This document shows positions 49,729 to 59,505 of a stretch of DNA of 64,000 nucleotides, piece after piece. Within the stretch, counting starts at the first letter, position 1; each line of letters begins with the position of its first letter. The position numbers and the translations under genes were made by a program. The stretch covers positions 186,001 to 250,000 of the forward strand of contig NZ_LT906479.1 in the NCBI RefSeq assembly GCF_900187015.1. Direction: 5' to 3'. The notes under the pieces were generated by a model. It was not told where the DNA came from, did not search any database, and saw only the letters and a list, made by a program, of their open reading frames with translations. The DNA is from Serratia ficaria. GTDB taxonomy: Bacteria; Pseudomonadota; Gammaproteobacteria; Enterobacterales; Enterobacteriaceae.

Positions 49729-50589
49729 GTGCTGCTTCTGGTGATGACTACCATTCTGTGGGCGTTCTCTTTCAGCCTGATCGGCGAATATCTGGCGGGC
49801 CATGTCGATAGCTGGTTCTCGGTGCTGATGCGCATCGGGCTGGCGGCGCTGGTATTTCTGCCGTTCCTGCGCTGGCGCAACATTCGGCCAAAGGTGATCC
49901 TGCTGTATATGCTGGTGGGCGCCTGCCAGCTCGGCATCATGTACCTGTTCAGCTTCCGCGCCTATCTGTACCTGACGGTGCCGGAGTTCCTGCTGTTCAC
50001 CGTGCTGACCCCGCTGTACGTCACGCTGATTTACGATCTGCTCAGCGGCCGGCGCCTGCGCTGGGGCTATGTGTTCAGCGCGCTGCTGGCGGTGCTGGGG
50101 GCGGCTATCATCCGTTACCATCAGCTGAGCGAGCATTTCTGGTGGGGCCTGCTGCTGGTGCAGGCGGCGAACATCAGCTTCGCCATCGGCATGGTCGGCT
50201 ATAAGCGCCTGATGGAGGTGCACCCGCTGCCGCAGCACACCGCGTTCTCCTGGTTCTACCTGGGGGCGTTGGCGGTGGCGGTGGTGGCCTGGTGCCTGTG
50301 GGGCAATCCGCAGCAGCTGCCGACCACCAACCTGCAATGGGGAGTGCTGATCTGGTTGGGGGCGGTGGCTTCCGGGCTGGGTTACTTCATGTGGAACTAC
50401 GGCGCGACCCAGGTGGATGCAGGCACGCTGGGCATCATGAATAACATGCATGTGCCGGCCGGGCTGTTGGTGAACCTGGCCATCTGGCAGCAGCAACCGC
50501 ATTGGCCCAGCTTTATCATCGGCGGGGCGGTGATCGTCGCGTCGCTGTGGGTACATCGCCGCTGGGTGGCGCCGAAGCAGGTCGGCTGA
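49729..50589 (+). CDS. yigM: EamA family biotin transporter YigM
   Basis: Ten-segment membrane protein of the drug/metabolite transporter superfamily, 286 residues, closely matching E. coli YigM, reported as a biotin importer. Conserved stretches include TTILWAFSFSLIGEYLAGHVDS (quoted by TILWAFSFS and GEYLAGHVDS), YKRLMEVHPLPQH and ATQVDAGTLGIMNNMHV. The start is GTG at 49729; an in-frame TAG just upstream rules out a longer form. It lies next to metR as in E. coli. Confidence 0.9.
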   Translation: MLLLVMTTILWAFSFSLIGEYLAGHVDSWFSVLMRIGLAALVFLPFLRWRNIRPKVILLYMLVGACQLGIMYLFSFRAYLYLTVPEFLLFTVLTPLYVTLIYDLLSGRRLRWGYVFSALLAVLGAAIIRYHQLSEHFWWGLLLVQAANISFAIGMVGYKRLMEVHPLPQHTAFSWFYLGALAVAVVAWCLWGNPQQLPTTNLQWGVLIWLGAVASGLGYFMWNYGATQVDAGTLGIMNNMHVPAGLLVNLAIWQQQPHWPSFIIGGAVIVASLWVHRRWVAPKQVG

Positions 50590-50625
50590 AGCGACGGGCC
50601 GCCCAAGCGCAGGCGGCCCGAAGCG

Positions 50626-51576
50626 TTATGGCTGCGAGCCCAGCCCTTTGACGCCGGCGCCGCCGGGGATGGGGCGCGCCGCGTCGCGCACGAACGGCAG
50701 ATGGTCGCAGGCGTGCTGGCGCGCAGAGCGGATAAAGGCTTCCGTCACCGCCTGACGCTGCTCGCCGTCGCGCACCGCGGCATACAGGCGGCTCCACAGG
50801 CCGTCGCCCAGGGTTTTGGTGACCACCAGCCCCTGGCGCTCAAAGCTTTCCACCACCCAGTGCGGCAGCGCCGCAATCCCCATCCGCGCCGATACCATTT
50901 GAATCAGCAGCAACGTGTTATCCACGCTTTTCAGCGCCGGGCTGACGCCCGCCGGCTGCAGGAAATGCCGCCAGATGTCCAGCCGCTGGCGCTGCACCGG
51001 GTAAATCAGCAGCGTTTCATCGCTGAGATCTTCCGGCTCAATGTGCGGCTTGCTCGCCAGCGGATGGTCCGGCGCCAGCACCAACCGCACCTCAAAATCA
51101 AACATCGGCGAATAATGCAGGCCGCTGCGCGGCAAGATGTCCGAGGTCAGCACCAGATCCAGCTCGCCCTGCTGCAGCGCCGGCTGCGGATCGAAGGTTA
51201 CGCCGGACTTGAAATCCATCACCACCTGCGGGAAGCGGAGGCGGAAGTTGTCCAGCGCCGGCGTCAGCCACTGGATGCAGCTGTGGCATTCAATCGCGAT
51301 GCGCAACGTAGCCTGGTGCGGTTCGTGGCAGGCCAGCAGCGCCTGCTGGATCTGCGGCAGCACCTGCTCCGCCAGCTGTAACAGGATCTCGCCCTGCGCG
51401 GTGAAGCGCAGCGGCTGGCTTTTGCGAACGAACAGCTTGAAGCCCAGGCGCTGCTCCAGATCGCTGAACTGATGCGACAGGGCAGATTGCGTCTGGTGAA
51501 GTTGGGCCGCCGCCGCCGCCAGCGAACCGGTGTTGCGCAGAGCCTGCAGCGTCCGTAAGTGTTTCAGTTCGATCAT
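50626..51576 (-). CDS. metR: LysR-type regulator MetR
   Basis: Transcriptional activator of methionine genes, 316 residues. The N-terminal winged helix-turn-helix (about residues 1-60) contains [30 protein letters not shown], quoted by [10 protein letters not shown] and QSALSHQ. The remainder is the LysR effector domain, which binds homocysteine in E. coli. Divergent from metE with 105 bp between the starts, the usual arrangement, and both genes are likely controlled from that gap. Confidence 0.96.
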   Translation of the reverse strand: MIELKHLRTLQALRNTGSLAAAAAQLHQTQSALSHQFSDLEQRLGFKLFVRKSQPLRFTAQGEILLQLAEQVLPQIQQALLACHEPHQATLRIAIECHSCIQWLTPALDNFRLRFPQVVMDFKSGVTFDPQPALQQGELDLVLTSDILPRSGLHYSPMFDFEVRLVLAPDHPLASKPHIEPEDLSDETLLIYPVQRQRLDIWRHFLQPAGVSPALKSVDNTLLLIQMVSARMGIAALPHWVVESFERQGLVVTKTLGDGLWSRLYAAVRDGEQRQAVTEAFIRSARQHACDHLPFVRDAARPIPGGAGVKGLGSQP

Positions 51577-51640
51577 GAGAGTCCTTCACAGTGACAGTGA
51601 ATAAATTGCGCTTGTGGTTAATACAGTACCTGCGGATTAT

Positions 51641-51664
51641 GGATGTGTAAACATCTGGACGGCT
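51641..51664. promoter_or_regulatory. Candidate MetJ boxes between metR and metE
   Basis: Three adjacent 8-mers, GGATGTGT, AAACATCT and GGACGGCT, match the met box AGACGTCT at 5, 6 and 6 of 8 positions. MetJ binds cooperatively to two or more such boxes and represses metE and metR in E. coli. A MetR site in the same gap could not be placed with confidence. Confidence 0.5.
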
Positions 51665-51681
51665 AAATGGGGAATATGACG

Positions 51682-53958
51682 ATGGCAATTTTAAATCACA
51701 CGCTGGGTTTTCCGCGCGTTGGGCTACGACGTGAACTGAAAAAAGCTCAGGAAAGCTACTGGGCTGGCAACTCAACGCAGGAAGAACTGCTGGCGGTTGG
51801 CCGCGAGCTGCGCGCTCGCCATTGGCAACAGCAACAGCAGGCCGGAGTGGATTTGGTGCCGGTCGGCGATTTCGCTTGGTACGACCACGTGTTGACCACC
51901 AGCCTGCTGCTGGGCAACGTGCCGGCGCGTCATCAGAATGCGGACGGCGCTATCGATCTGGATACGCTGTTTCGCATCGGCCGCGGCCGCGCCCCGAGCG
52001 GCGAACCGGCGGCGGCGGCGGAAATGACCAAGTGGTTCAACACCAACTACCACTACATGGTGCCTGAGTTTCACCAGGGCCAGCAGTTCAAACTGGGCTG
52101 GACCCAGCTGCTGGACGAAGTTGACGAAGCGCTGGCGCTGGGCCACAAGATCAAGCCGGTGTTGCTGGGCCCGGTAACTTACCTGTGGCTGGGCAAAGTG
52201 AAGGGCGAGCAGTTCGACCGCCTGTCGCTGTTGAAGGACATTCTGCCCGTTTACCAACAGGTGCTGGCCGAGCTGGCCAGGCGCGGCGTCGAATGGGTGC
52301 AGATCGACGAACCGGCACTGGTGCTGGAGCTGCCGCAGGAATGGCTGGCCGCCTTCAAGCCGGCTTACGACGCGCTGCAGGGCCAGGCCAAGCTGCTGCT
52401 GACCACCTATTTCGACAGCGTCGGCCATAACCTCGAGACGGTCCGCGCCCTGCCGGTGCAGGGGCTGCACGTCGATCTGGTCGCCGGCCACGACGATATC
52501 GCCGCCTTGAACGACGCGCTGCCAAAAGAGTGGCTGCTGTCGCTGGGCGCGATCAACGGCCGCAACGTCTGGCGCGCCGATCTGAGCGACTGGTTCGAAC
52601 GCCTGCAGCCGCTGGTGGGTAGCCGCCCGCTGTGGATCGGCAGCTCTTGTTCGCTGCTGCACAGCCCGATCGACCTGAGCGTGGAAAGCCGCCTGGACGA
52701 CGAAGTGAAGAGCTGGTTCGCCTTCGCGCTGCAGAAATGCGCCGAACTGGCGCTGCTGAGCTCGGCGCTGAATGCGCCGGGTGCGGCGAAACAGACCGAA
52801 CTGGACGCCTACAGCGCGCCAATCCGCGCCCGCCGCCAGTCCAGTCGGGTGCACAATGCGCAGGTGGAACAACGTCTGGCGGCGATCACCGCGCAGGACA
52901 GCGAGCGCCGGCGCCCTTACGCCGAGCGCGCCCAGGCGCAGCGTGAGCGCTTCCACCTGCCGGCCTGGCCGACCACCACCATCGGCTCGTTCCCGCAGAC
53001 CACCGAGATCCGCAGCCTGCGCCTGGACTTCAAACAGGGGCGACTGGACGGCAACAACTACCGCACCAGCATCGGCGAACACATCAAACAGGCGATCGTC
53101 GAGCAGGAGCGCCTGGGGCTGGACGTGCTGGTGCACGGCGAAGCCGAGCGCAACGACATGGTGGAATACTTCGGCGAGAACCTCGACGGCTTCGTTTTCA
53201 CCCAGAACGGCTGGGTGCAGAGCTACGGTTCCCGCTGCGTGAAGCCGCCGGTGATCATCGGCGACATCAGCCGCCCGGAAGCCATCACCGTCGAGTGGGC
53301 GAAATACGCCCAGTCGCTGACCGAAAAACCGGTGAAAGGCATGCTGACCGGGCCGGTGACCATCCTGTGCTGGTCGTTCCCGCGTGAGGACGTGACCCGT
53401 GAAGTGATCGCCAGGCAGATCGCCCTGGCGCTGCGCGACGAAGTGGCAGACCTGGAGAAAGCCGGCATCGGCATCATCCAGATCGACGAGCCTGCGCTGC
53501 GCGAAGGCCTGCCGCTGCGCCAATCCGACTGGGCCGCTTACCTGAACTGGGCGGTGGACGCTTTCAAACTGAACGCCGCTGTGGCGCGGGATGATACCCA
53601 GATCCACACCCATATGTGTTACTGCGAGTTCAACGACATCATGGACTCCATCGCGGCGCTGGATGCCGACGTAATCACCATCGAAACCTCGCGTTCCGAT
53701 ATGGATCTGCTGGAAGCCTTCAAGGAGTTCGAATACCCGAATGAAATCGGCCCGGGCGTGTACGACATCCACTCGCCGAACGTGCCGAGCGTGGAATGGA
53801 TCGAAGCGCTGCTGCGCAAAGCCGCGCAGAACATCCCGGCGGAGCGCCTGTGGGTAAACCCGGACTGCGGCCTGAAAACCCGCGGCTGGCCGGAAACCCG
53901 GCAGTCGTTGGCCAACATGGTGCTGGCGGCGCAGCGCCTGCGCGAGCAACGAGCCTGA
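51682..53958 (+). CDS. metE: Cobalamin-independent methionine synthase MetE
   Basis: Transfers a methyl group from methyltetrahydropteroyltriglutamate to homocysteine. 758 residues (E. coli 753), with two related halves. The N-terminus [21 protein letters not shown] (quoted by [10 protein letters not shown]) is typical, and the zinc-site residues are seen in HMCYCEFND and [10 protein letters not shown]. ATGs at 51667, 51676 and 51682 are in frame; 51682 has GGGGAA 8 nt upstream and agrees with E. coli. Divergent from metR. Confidence 0.97.
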   Translation: MAILNHTLGFPRVGLRRELKKAQESYWAGNSTQEELLAVGRELRARHWQQQQQAGVDLVPVGDFAWYDHVLTTSLLLGNVPARHQNADGAIDLDTLFRIGRGRAPSGEPAAAAEMTKWFNTNYHYMVPEFHQGQQFKLGWTQLLDEVDEALALGHKIKPVLLGPVTYLWLGKVKGEQFDRLSLLKDILPVYQQVLAELARRGVEWVQIDEPALVLELPQEWLAAFKPAYDALQGQAKLLLTTYFDSVGHNLETVRALPVQGLHVDLVAGHDDIAALNDALPKEWLLSLGAINGRNVWRADLSDWFERLQPLVGSRPLWIGSSCSLLHSPIDLSVESRLDDEVKSWFAFALQKCAELALLSSALNAPGAAKQTELDAYSAPIRARRQSSRVHNAQVEQRLAAITAQDSERRRPYAERAQAQRERFHLPAWPTTTIGSFPQTTEIRSLRLDFKQGRLDGNNYRTSIGEHIKQAIVEQERLGLDVLVHGEAERNDMVEYFGENLDGFVFTQNGWVQSYGSRCVKPPVIIGDISRPEAITVEWAKYAQSLTEKPVKGMLTGPVTILCWSFPREDVTREVIARQIALALRDEVADLEKAGIGIIQIDEPALREGLPLRQSDWAAYLNWAVDAFKLNAAVARDDTQIHTHMCYCEFNDIMDSIAALDADVITIETSRSDMDLLEAFKEFEYPNEIGPGVYDIHSPNVPSVEWIEALLRKAAQNIPAERLWVNPDCGLKTRGWPETRQSLANMVLAAQRLREQRA

Positions 53959-54018
53959 TCGCGGCGCGGCGGTCGGGCATCGGGGCCGCCGTGCATTGAG
54001 GTTCTGGTGTGATGATAT

Positions 54019-54041
54019 TGGGCGCCCAGGCGCCCCTTTTT
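54019..54041 (+). terminator. metE terminator
   Basis: GGGCGCC (54020-54026) and GGCGCCC (54029-54035) form a stem with a minimal loop, followed by CTTTTT. It lies between metE and the convergent dlhH gene. Confidence 0.8.
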
Positions 54042-54079
54042 ATGTCTGCAGACGGCCGCCGCAGCCGCCGAGGAGGGGA

Positions 54080-54916
54080 TTACTCGACGCCGGCCACGCC
54101 GTGCTGCGCGAACCAGTCCAGCATGCGTCGCCAGCCGTCCGCCGCCGCTTCGGCGTTATAACTCGGACGATAATCGGCGTTGAAGGCGTGCCCTGCCTCG
54201 GGGTAGACCACGATTTCCGCCTCGGCGTTGGCGGCGCGGATCGCCTGACGCATGGTTTCCACCGTCTCCTGCGGAATGCTGTCGTCCTGCCCGCCATACA
54301 GCCCCAGCACCGGCGCCGACAGCTGGGTCGCAACGTCCACCGGCTGCTTCGGCGAATTCAGCGTTTTTTCACCCACCAGCTTGCCGTACCAGGCGACCGC
54401 GGCTTTCAGCTGCGGGTTGTGCGCGGCGTACAGCCAGGTGATGCGGCCGCCCCAGCAGAAGCCGGTTATCGCCAGTTTGCCGGCGTCGCCGCCGTGGCGC
54501 GTTGCCCAGTGGGCGGCATGGTCCAGATCCGACAGCACCTGGCGGTCCGGCACCTTGGTCACCAACTGCTGGAACAGCTCGCCGATGTCGCTGTAGTCGT
54601 TGGCGTCGCCCTGGCGGAAGTAGAGTTCCGGCGCTATTGCCAGATAACCCTGCTTGGCCAGGCGGCGGCACAGATCCTGAATATGTTCGTGCACGCCGAA
54701 GATTTCCTGCACCACCAGCACCACCGGGAAGGGGCCACCGTGGTCGGCGGGTTTGGCGATGTAGGCCGGCAGTTCATCGCCCTGGGAAGGGATGGTGGTT
54801 TGCCCGGCGTGAATGCCCTGTTCGTCGGTGAGAATAGCGGAGGCGGCCAACGGTGCGGCGGCCGGGGCGAATCCCCCCGCGGCCTGTTGTAATGTCATCA
54901 CGTGGTCGGTTTTCAT
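54080..54916 (-). CDS. dlhH: Dienelactone hydrolase family protein
   Basis: Alpha/beta hydrolase of 278 residues. The nucleophile is Cys in GFCWGGRI (dienelactone hydrolases use Cys in place of Ser), Asp lies in LYGGQDDSIP and His in EAGHAFNADY, giving a complete triad. E. coli has the same gene (ysgA) between metE and udp. The physiological substrate is not known. There is no signal peptide; the long Ala-rich N-terminus (about residues 8-30) precedes the domain. Confidence 0.9.
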   Translation of the reverse strand: MKTDHVMTLQQAAGGFAPAAAPLAASAILTDEQGIHAGQTTIPSQGDELPAYIAKPADHGGPFPVVLVVQEIFGVHEHIQDLCRRLAKQGYLAIAPELYFRQGDANDYSDIGELFQQLVTKVPDRQVLSDLDHAAHWATRHGGDAGKLAITGFCWGGRITWLYAAHNPQLKAAVAWYGKLVGEKTLNSPKQPVDVATQLSAPVLGLYGGQDDSIPQETVETMRQAIRAANAEAEIVVYPEAGHAFNADYRPSYNAEAAADGWRRMLDWFAQHGVAGVE

Positions 54917-55278
54917 TGCGGTCTCCGTGCAATAGAAAAAAACGCTGAGATTAACTATAGGAAAGATTACCCGTTATTGGCATCGAGTGGAGCACTTTCG
55001 GCCAAGTCGGTAAAAAACGGCTAATTATCTGGCTTTACGGCATTTTTAAGCCCTTTTTATCATGCTATTGCGCATTTTGGCCCCTGTAAGTGCCATAAGG
55101 TGCGTTAGGCGCCTTTTTTGTCGCTAAGTCACCGATAGAATGCGGTTATTCCCTCCCTGCGGCCAAAGGATTTCGGCAGGCGGGCGGCCGCCTCGGTGGG
55201 GCAGCGCGCAGGACAGCGGCGAAGTGGGTTCGTCGGCTAGGCTGGTGGTGTTTATCGTTGGGGCGTTAACCTGATTTT

Positions 55279-55294
55279 TGTGATAAAAATCACA
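55279..55294. promoter_or_regulatory. CRP site upstream of udp (distal)
   Basis: TGTGATAAAAATCACA is a perfect match to TGTGA-N6-TCACA. Together with the weaker site at 55331-55346 it forms the pair of CRP sites between which CytR acts at the E. coli udp promoter. CytR control is inference. Confidence 0.85.
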
Positions 55295-55330
55295 ATTATT
55301 ATGTAGTTTGATTTCTGTTTCTTTGCTCAT

Positions 55331-55346
55331 GGTGATTGCCGTCACG
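55331..55346. promoter_or_regulatory. CRP site upstream of udp (proximal)
   Basis: GGTGATTGCCGTCACG keeps GTGA and TCAC with the correct six-base spacing. It lies 52 bp downstream of the perfect CRP site, close to the spacing seen in CytR-regulated promoters. Confidence 0.65.
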
Positions 55347-55418
55347 AAATTGACCGGCAGTTTTCAGTAGAGTGCTTTTTTGTTCCTCCCAATAAACATG
55401 ATCCATGAGGAGTCTCGT

Positions 55419-56180
55419 ATGTCTCAATCTGACGTTTTTCATCTCGGCCTCACCAAAAGTGATTTACAAGGGGCTCAGCTTGCCATCGTGCCGGGCGATC
55501 CGCAGCGCGTAGAGAAAATTGCCAAGCTGATGGAAAATCCGGTGCATCTGGCCTCCCATCGTGAATTCACCACCTGGCGCGCGGAGCTGGACGGCAAGGC
55601 GGTGATCGTCTGCTCTACCGGCATCGGCGGCCCATCCACCTCGATTGCGGTGGAAGAGCTGGCGCAGCTGGGCATTCGCACCTTCCTGCGCATCGGCACC
55701 ACCGGCGCCATTCAGTCCGACATCAACGTCGGCGATGTGCTGGTCACCACCGCGGCGGTGCGTCTTGACGGCGCCAGCCTGCACTTCGCGCCGATGGAGT
55801 TCCCGGCGGTCGCGGACTTTGCCTGCACCACCGCGCTGGTGGAAGCGGCCAAAGCCAGCGGCGCCACTACCCATATTGGCGTGACCGCGTCTTCCGATAC
55901 CTTCTACCCGGGCCAGGAGCGCTACGACACTTACTCCGGCCGCGTGGTCAGCCGTTTCAAAGGCTCGATGGAAGAATGGCAGGCGATGGGCGTGATGAAC
56001 TATGAAATGGAATCCGCCACCCTGCTGACCATGTGCGCCAGCCAGGGCCTGCGCGCCGGTATGGTCGCCGGGGTGATCGTCAACCGTACCCAGCAAGAGA
56101 TCCCGAACGCGGAAACCATGAAAAACACCGAAAGCAAAGCGGTGCAGATCGTGGTGGACGCCGCGCGCCGCCTGCTGTAA
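55419..56180 (+). CDS. udp: Uridine phosphorylase Udp
   Basis: Catalyses phosphorolysis of uridine to uracil and ribose-1-phosphate in pyrimidine salvage. 253 residues, exactly the E. coli length. [16 protein letters not shown] and the nucleoside phosphorylase motif [20 protein letters not shown] (quoted by STGIGGPS) are diagnostic. The frame begins at 55380, but GAGGAG about 7 nt before the ATG at 55419 and the family length fix the start. Two CRP sites lie upstream. Confidence 0.97.
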   Translation: MSQSDVFHLGLTKSDLQGAQLAIVPGDPQRVEKIAKLMENPVHLASHREFTTWRAELDGKAVIVCSTGIGGPSTSIAVEELAQLGIRTFLRIGTTGAIQSDINVGDVLVTTAAVRLDGASLHFAPMEFPAVADFACTTALVEAAKASGATTHIGVTASSDTFYPGQERYDTYSGRVVSRFKGSMEEWQAMGVMNYEMESATLLTMCASQGLRAGMVAGVIVNRTQQEIPNAETMKNTESKAVQIVVDAARRLL

Positions 56181-56193
56181 TCCCCTGTTGTTC

Positions 56194-56220
56194 AACGGGT
56201 CGCTCTGCGGCCCGTTTTTC
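56194..56220 (+). terminator. udp terminator
   Basis: AACGGG (56194-56199) pairs with CCCGTT (56211-56216), extended by GC pairs in the loop region, and is followed by TTTTC. Clear intrinsic terminator on the plus strand. Confidence 0.8.
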
Positions 56221-56336
56221 CATTCGCGGTTAATCTGTTACGGTTATAGCCATCGGCGTCACGCCGACGGCCGCAGCGTTATTGCATGTTGGCCGCCGCC
56301 GCAGCGCGTTGTCAAACCATAACAATGAGGACGTTT

Positions 56337-57119
56337 ATGACCGCCCAAATCCTGCTTCACCCTTCGCTTGCGCCGCTCGACGGCGGTATCAACTTTCGCG
56401 ATTTTGGCGGCAACGGCGTGGCCGATGGGCGCCGCATCAAACGCGGCCTGCTGTTCCGTTCCGGCTCGCTCGAGCGGCTGACGGAGAAAGACTGCGAGTT
56501 TCTGGCCGGCGTGCCGGTGCGATCGGTGCTGGACTACCGCGACGCCGACGAGGTGCAGGCCAAGCCGGATATCCTGTGGCGCGGCGCCGATTATCACCAC
56601 GTGCCGGCCAACCCGCTGAGCAACGAGGTCAACGCCAACCTGGAAAAGCTCACCAGCGAAACGCTGGCCGGCTTTGACGCCCGGGCGTTCATGCTGGAGC
56701 TGTATCGCCGCCTGCCGTTCGGCAATGCGGCCTACAAGCGGCTGGCGCAGCTGCTGAGCAACCCCGGCGACGGCGCGATTGTGCAGCACTGCGCGGTGGG
56801 TAAAGACCGCACCGGGATAGGTTCGGCGCTGGTGCTGTTTGCGCTGGGCGCCGACGAAGCGACGGTGACCGAAGATTACCTGCTGACCGAAACCACGCTG
56901 GCGACCTTTCGCGAGCAGATGTTGGATCAGCTGTCGATCCGCTTGAACGCGGCCGCGCTCGGGCAGTTCGCCTACGTGCTGAGCGCGCGCGAAGAGTTTC
57001 TGATGACCGCCCTGAGCTGCATCCGCGAACAATACGGCTCTACCGATCGCTGGCTGGAGGCGGAGTACGGTCTGGGGGCGGCCCAGCGCGAAACGCTGCA
57101 GGCGTTTTACCTCGAGTAA
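56337..57119 (+). CDS. Tyrosine-protein phosphatase
   Basis: A 260-residue cytoplasmic phosphatase. The active-site signature is HCAVGKDRTGIGSA (Cys-x5-Arg: C-AVGKD-R), and the N-terminal NFRDFGG and LFRSGSLERLT are typical of the Y-phosphatase3 family. The frame extends to 56286, but GAGG 6 nt before the ATG at 56337 is chosen. No counterpart lies between udp and rmuC in E. coli. Substrate unknown; phosphotyrosine or phosphoinositide activity would both fit the family. Confidence 0.88.
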   Translation: MTAQILLHPSLAPLDGGINFRDFGGNGVADGRRIKRGLLFRSGSLERLTEKDCEFLAGVPVRSVLDYRDADEVQAKPDILWRGADYHHVPANPLSNEVNANLEKLTSETLAGFDARAFMLELYRRLPFGNAAYKRLAQLLSNPGDGAIVQHCAVGKDRTGIGSALVLFALGADEATVTEDYLLTETTLATFREQMLDQLSIRLNAAALGQFAYVLSAREEFLMTALSCIREQYGSTDRWLEAEYGLGAAQRETLQAFYLE

Positions 57120-57207
57120 ACCGCCTGATGTTTAGCCGGGGTTTAACTCGTTCCGGCTGACATTGCGTATCCTTGGCGGTGGAATATCGCGTATCAGGAG
57201 CCCCGTA

Positions 57208-57738
57208 TTGAGCCTCAATGACGTTATCAACTGGGTCAGCGACGTCGTGCGTCAGCACGAGGGCTGGGCCCTTCCCATTATCTTCTTCCTGGCGTTCGGC
57301 GAGTCGCTGGCGTTTTTGTCGCTGCTGCTGCCGGCCACGGTGATCCTGCTGGCGCTGGGCGCGTTGATCGGCGAAAGCGGCATCGCGTTTTGGCCGATCT
57401 GGGCCGCCGCCGCCGCCGGCGCCTTCTTCGGCGACTGGATCTCCTATTGGATCGGCTATCACTATCAGGACCGGGTGGCGCACATGTGGCCGCTGTCGCG
57501 CAATCCGCAGTTATTGACGCGCGGCCATGCGTTTTTTGAGCGCTGGGGCGTAGTGGGCATTTTCATCGGCCGCTTCTTCGGCCCGCTGCGCGCCGTGGTG
57601 CCGCTGGTGGGGGGCATATGCGGCATGCCGCAGCGCTATTTCCAACTGGCGAACATCACTTCGGCGATGATCTGGGCGTTTGGCATTCTGGCGCCCGGGG
57701 CGTTCGGCATCAAGTGGTTAAGCCAATGGTTGGGCTGA
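57208..57738 (+). CDS. DedA family membrane protein
   Basis: Membrane protein of 176 residues in the DedA family, which takes part in envelope integrity and, for some members, in lipid carrier recycling. The signature FIGRFFGPLRAVVPLVGG is complete and the helix GDWISYWIGY is conserved. The start is TTG at 57208, chosen because AGGAG lies 7 nt upstream; the frame before it has no such site. It lies between the phosphatase and rmuC. Confidence 0.87.
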   Translation: MSLNDVINWVSDVVRQHEGWALPIIFFLAFGESLAFLSLLLPATVILLALGALIGESGIAFWPIWAAAAAGAFFGDWISYWIGYHYQDRVAHMWPLSRNPQLLTRGHAFFERWGVVGIFIGRFFGPLRAVVPLVGGICGMPQRYFQLANITSAMIWAFGILAPGAFGIKWLSQWLG

Positions 57739-57878
57739 CTTTCGCCTGAGTTGCGCGCCGGCGCGCAATATTGCCCGCAGCGTGCAAAATCAGGCTGGAC
57801 ATCCATACAGCATCCCCTTAACGTGACGGGCAACGGGCGAGTGAAACGCCGGAACGGCAAGGCGCAACAGGAGGCAGG

Positions 57879-59426
57879 GTGGATACCAGTCTGGTTTACG
57901 GTATGGGTGGGGTGGTTATCGGCATGCTGCTGGGGTGGCTGATCGCCAGCCTGCGGGCGCAGCAGGCCGGCGCGCAGCATGAAACCGAGCTGCGCTTGCT
58001 GGAGCAATCGCTGCTGCAGGCGCAACAGGAAGCGACGGCCCGGCAGGAGACGCTGCAGCGCCAGGAACAACAGATGCGCCAGAGCGATCTGGAGCTGCGC
58101 AATTTGCACAGCCAGCTGGCGGCCGGGCACGAAAAGCTGCAACAGCTCAATCACTGGCGCAACGAGTGCGAACTGCTCAATCAGGAGCTGCGCGCCCAGC
58201 GCGAGGTCAACGGCGTGCAGGAAGCCGAACTGCGCGAGGTCACCATCCGTCTGGAGGAGACCCGCATGGCGGCGGAAGAAAAGCAGCGCCTGCTGATCAA
58301 CAGCGAACAGCGCCTCACCACGCAGTTCGAAAACCTGGCCAACCGCATTTTCGAACACAGCGGGCGCAAGGTGGATGAACAGAACCGGCAGAGCCTGGAT
58401 CGCCTGTTGCTGCCGCTGCGCGAACAGCTGGACGGCTTCCGCCGCCAGGTGCAGGACAGCTTTGGCCAGGAAGCACGCGAGCGCCATACGTTGACGCACG
58501 AAATCCGTAATCTGCAGCAGCTCAATGCGCAGATGGCGCGCGAAGCCATCAACCTCACCAAGGCGCTGAAGGGGGACAATAAAACCCAGGGCAACTGGGG
58601 CGAGGTGGTGCTTAGCCGGGTGCTGGAGGCCTCCGGCCTGCGCGAAGGCCACGAGTATGAAACCCAGGTCAACGTACGGGTGGACCACCAGAGCCGCATG
58701 CAGCCAGACGTCATCGTCCGGCTGCCGCAGGGCAAGGACGTGGTGATCGACGCCAAGATGTCGTTGATCGCCTACGAACGCTATTTCAACGGGGAAGACG
58801 AGGCGGAGCGCGAAGCGGCGCTGAATGAGCATATCGCCTCGCTGCGCGGCCATATCCGGCTGCTGGGGCGCAAGGACTACCAGCAGTTGCCCGGCCTGCG
58901 TTCGCTGGATTACGTGCTGATGTTCATTCCGGTCGAGCCGGCCTTCCTGTTGGCGATCGACCGCGAGCCCGAATTGATCAGCGAGGCGCTCAAGCACAAC
59001 ATTATGCTGGTCAGCCCCACCACGCTGCTGGTGGCGCTGCGCACCATCACCAACCTGTGGCGCTACGAACATCAGAGCCAAAATGCCCAGCGCATCGCCG
59101 ACCGGGCGGCGAAGCTGTACGACAAGATGCGGCTGTTCGTGGACGACATGTCCGCGCTGGGGCAAAGCCTGGATAAAGCGCAGGGCAGTTATCGCCAGGC
59201 GATGAACAAACTGAGCGAAGGCCGTGGTAATCTTATCGGCCAGACCGAGGGCTTCCGCGCGCTGGGGGTTGAAGTGAAGCGACCTATCAACCCGCTGCTG
59301 GCGCAGCAGGCCGGCGCGCAGCAAGATGAAGCCGATGCGGCGGCGGACGACGACGAGGCCGCCGCAGTGCCGCAGGCGGAAGATGACAATCCCGCCGAAG
59401 AACCAGGCTCCGTTTCGCATGGCTGA
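57879..59426 (+). CDS. rmuC: DNA recombination protein RmuC
   Basis: A 515-residue protein that limits inversions at short inverted repeats in E. coli. An N-terminal membrane segment (about residues 6-25) is followed by a long Gln- and Glu-rich coiled coil, then a nuclease-like RmuC domain with QGNWGEVVLSRVLEASGLREG (quoted by GNWGEVVLSRVLE), DVIVRLPQGKDVVIDAKMS and PVEPAFLLAI. The start is GTG with GGAGG 5 nt upstream. In its usual place before ubiE. Confidence 0.95.
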   Translation: MDTSLVYGMGGVVIGMLLGWLIASLRAQQAGAQHETELRLLEQSLLQAQQEATARQETLQRQEQQMRQSDLELRNLHSQLAAGHEKLQQLNHWRNECELLNQELRAQREVNGVQEAELREVTIRLEETRMAAEEKQRLLINSEQRLTTQFENLANRIFEHSGRKVDEQNRQSLDRLLLPLREQLDGFRRQVQDSFGQEARERHTLTHEIRNLQQLNAQMAREAINLTKALKGDNKTQGNWGEVVLSRVLEASGLREGHEYETQVNVRVDHQSRMQPDVIVRLPQGKDVVIDAKMSLIAYERYFNGEDEAEREAALNEHIASLRGHIRLLGRKDYQQLPGLRSLDYVLMFIPVEPAFLLAIDREPELISEALKHNIMLVSPTTLLVALRTITNLWRYEHQSQNAQRIADRAAKLYDKMRLFVDDMSALGQSLDKAQGSYRQAMNKLSEGRGNLIGQTEGFRALGVEVKRPINPLLAQQAGAQQDEADAAADDDEAAAVPQAEDDNPAEEPGSVSHG

Positions 59427-59505
59427 ACGCCGCGGCGAGGTGGGGTATTCCTTGGGGTTCTGGTACACTCAACCCCACAAAATTGACTGAATAGCAGGCA
59501 GGACA

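Larger units (their letters stand above)
54917..55418. other. Divergent region between dlhH and udp, with an unassigned terminator
   Basis: A 502-bp spacer with no coding gene. AAGGTGC (55097-55103) and GCGCCTT (55109-55115) form a stem followed by TTTT, a plus-strand intrinsic terminator with no plus-strand gene before it. Two CRP-like sites lie closer to udp. A small RNA ending at about 55119 is possible but unproven. Confidence 0.45.

Noticed and set aside
51772..53949. Open frame of 725 codons on the strand opposite metE
   Set aside because: It mirrors a certain gene in GC-rich DNA, where long antisense frames are expected. The translation is His-, Gln- and Arg-rich and without a recognisable domain.
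57636..59468. Open frame of 610 codons opposite rmuC
   Set aside because: Shadow of rmuC and dedA; no family motif, no ribosome-binding site and composition typical of antisense frames.
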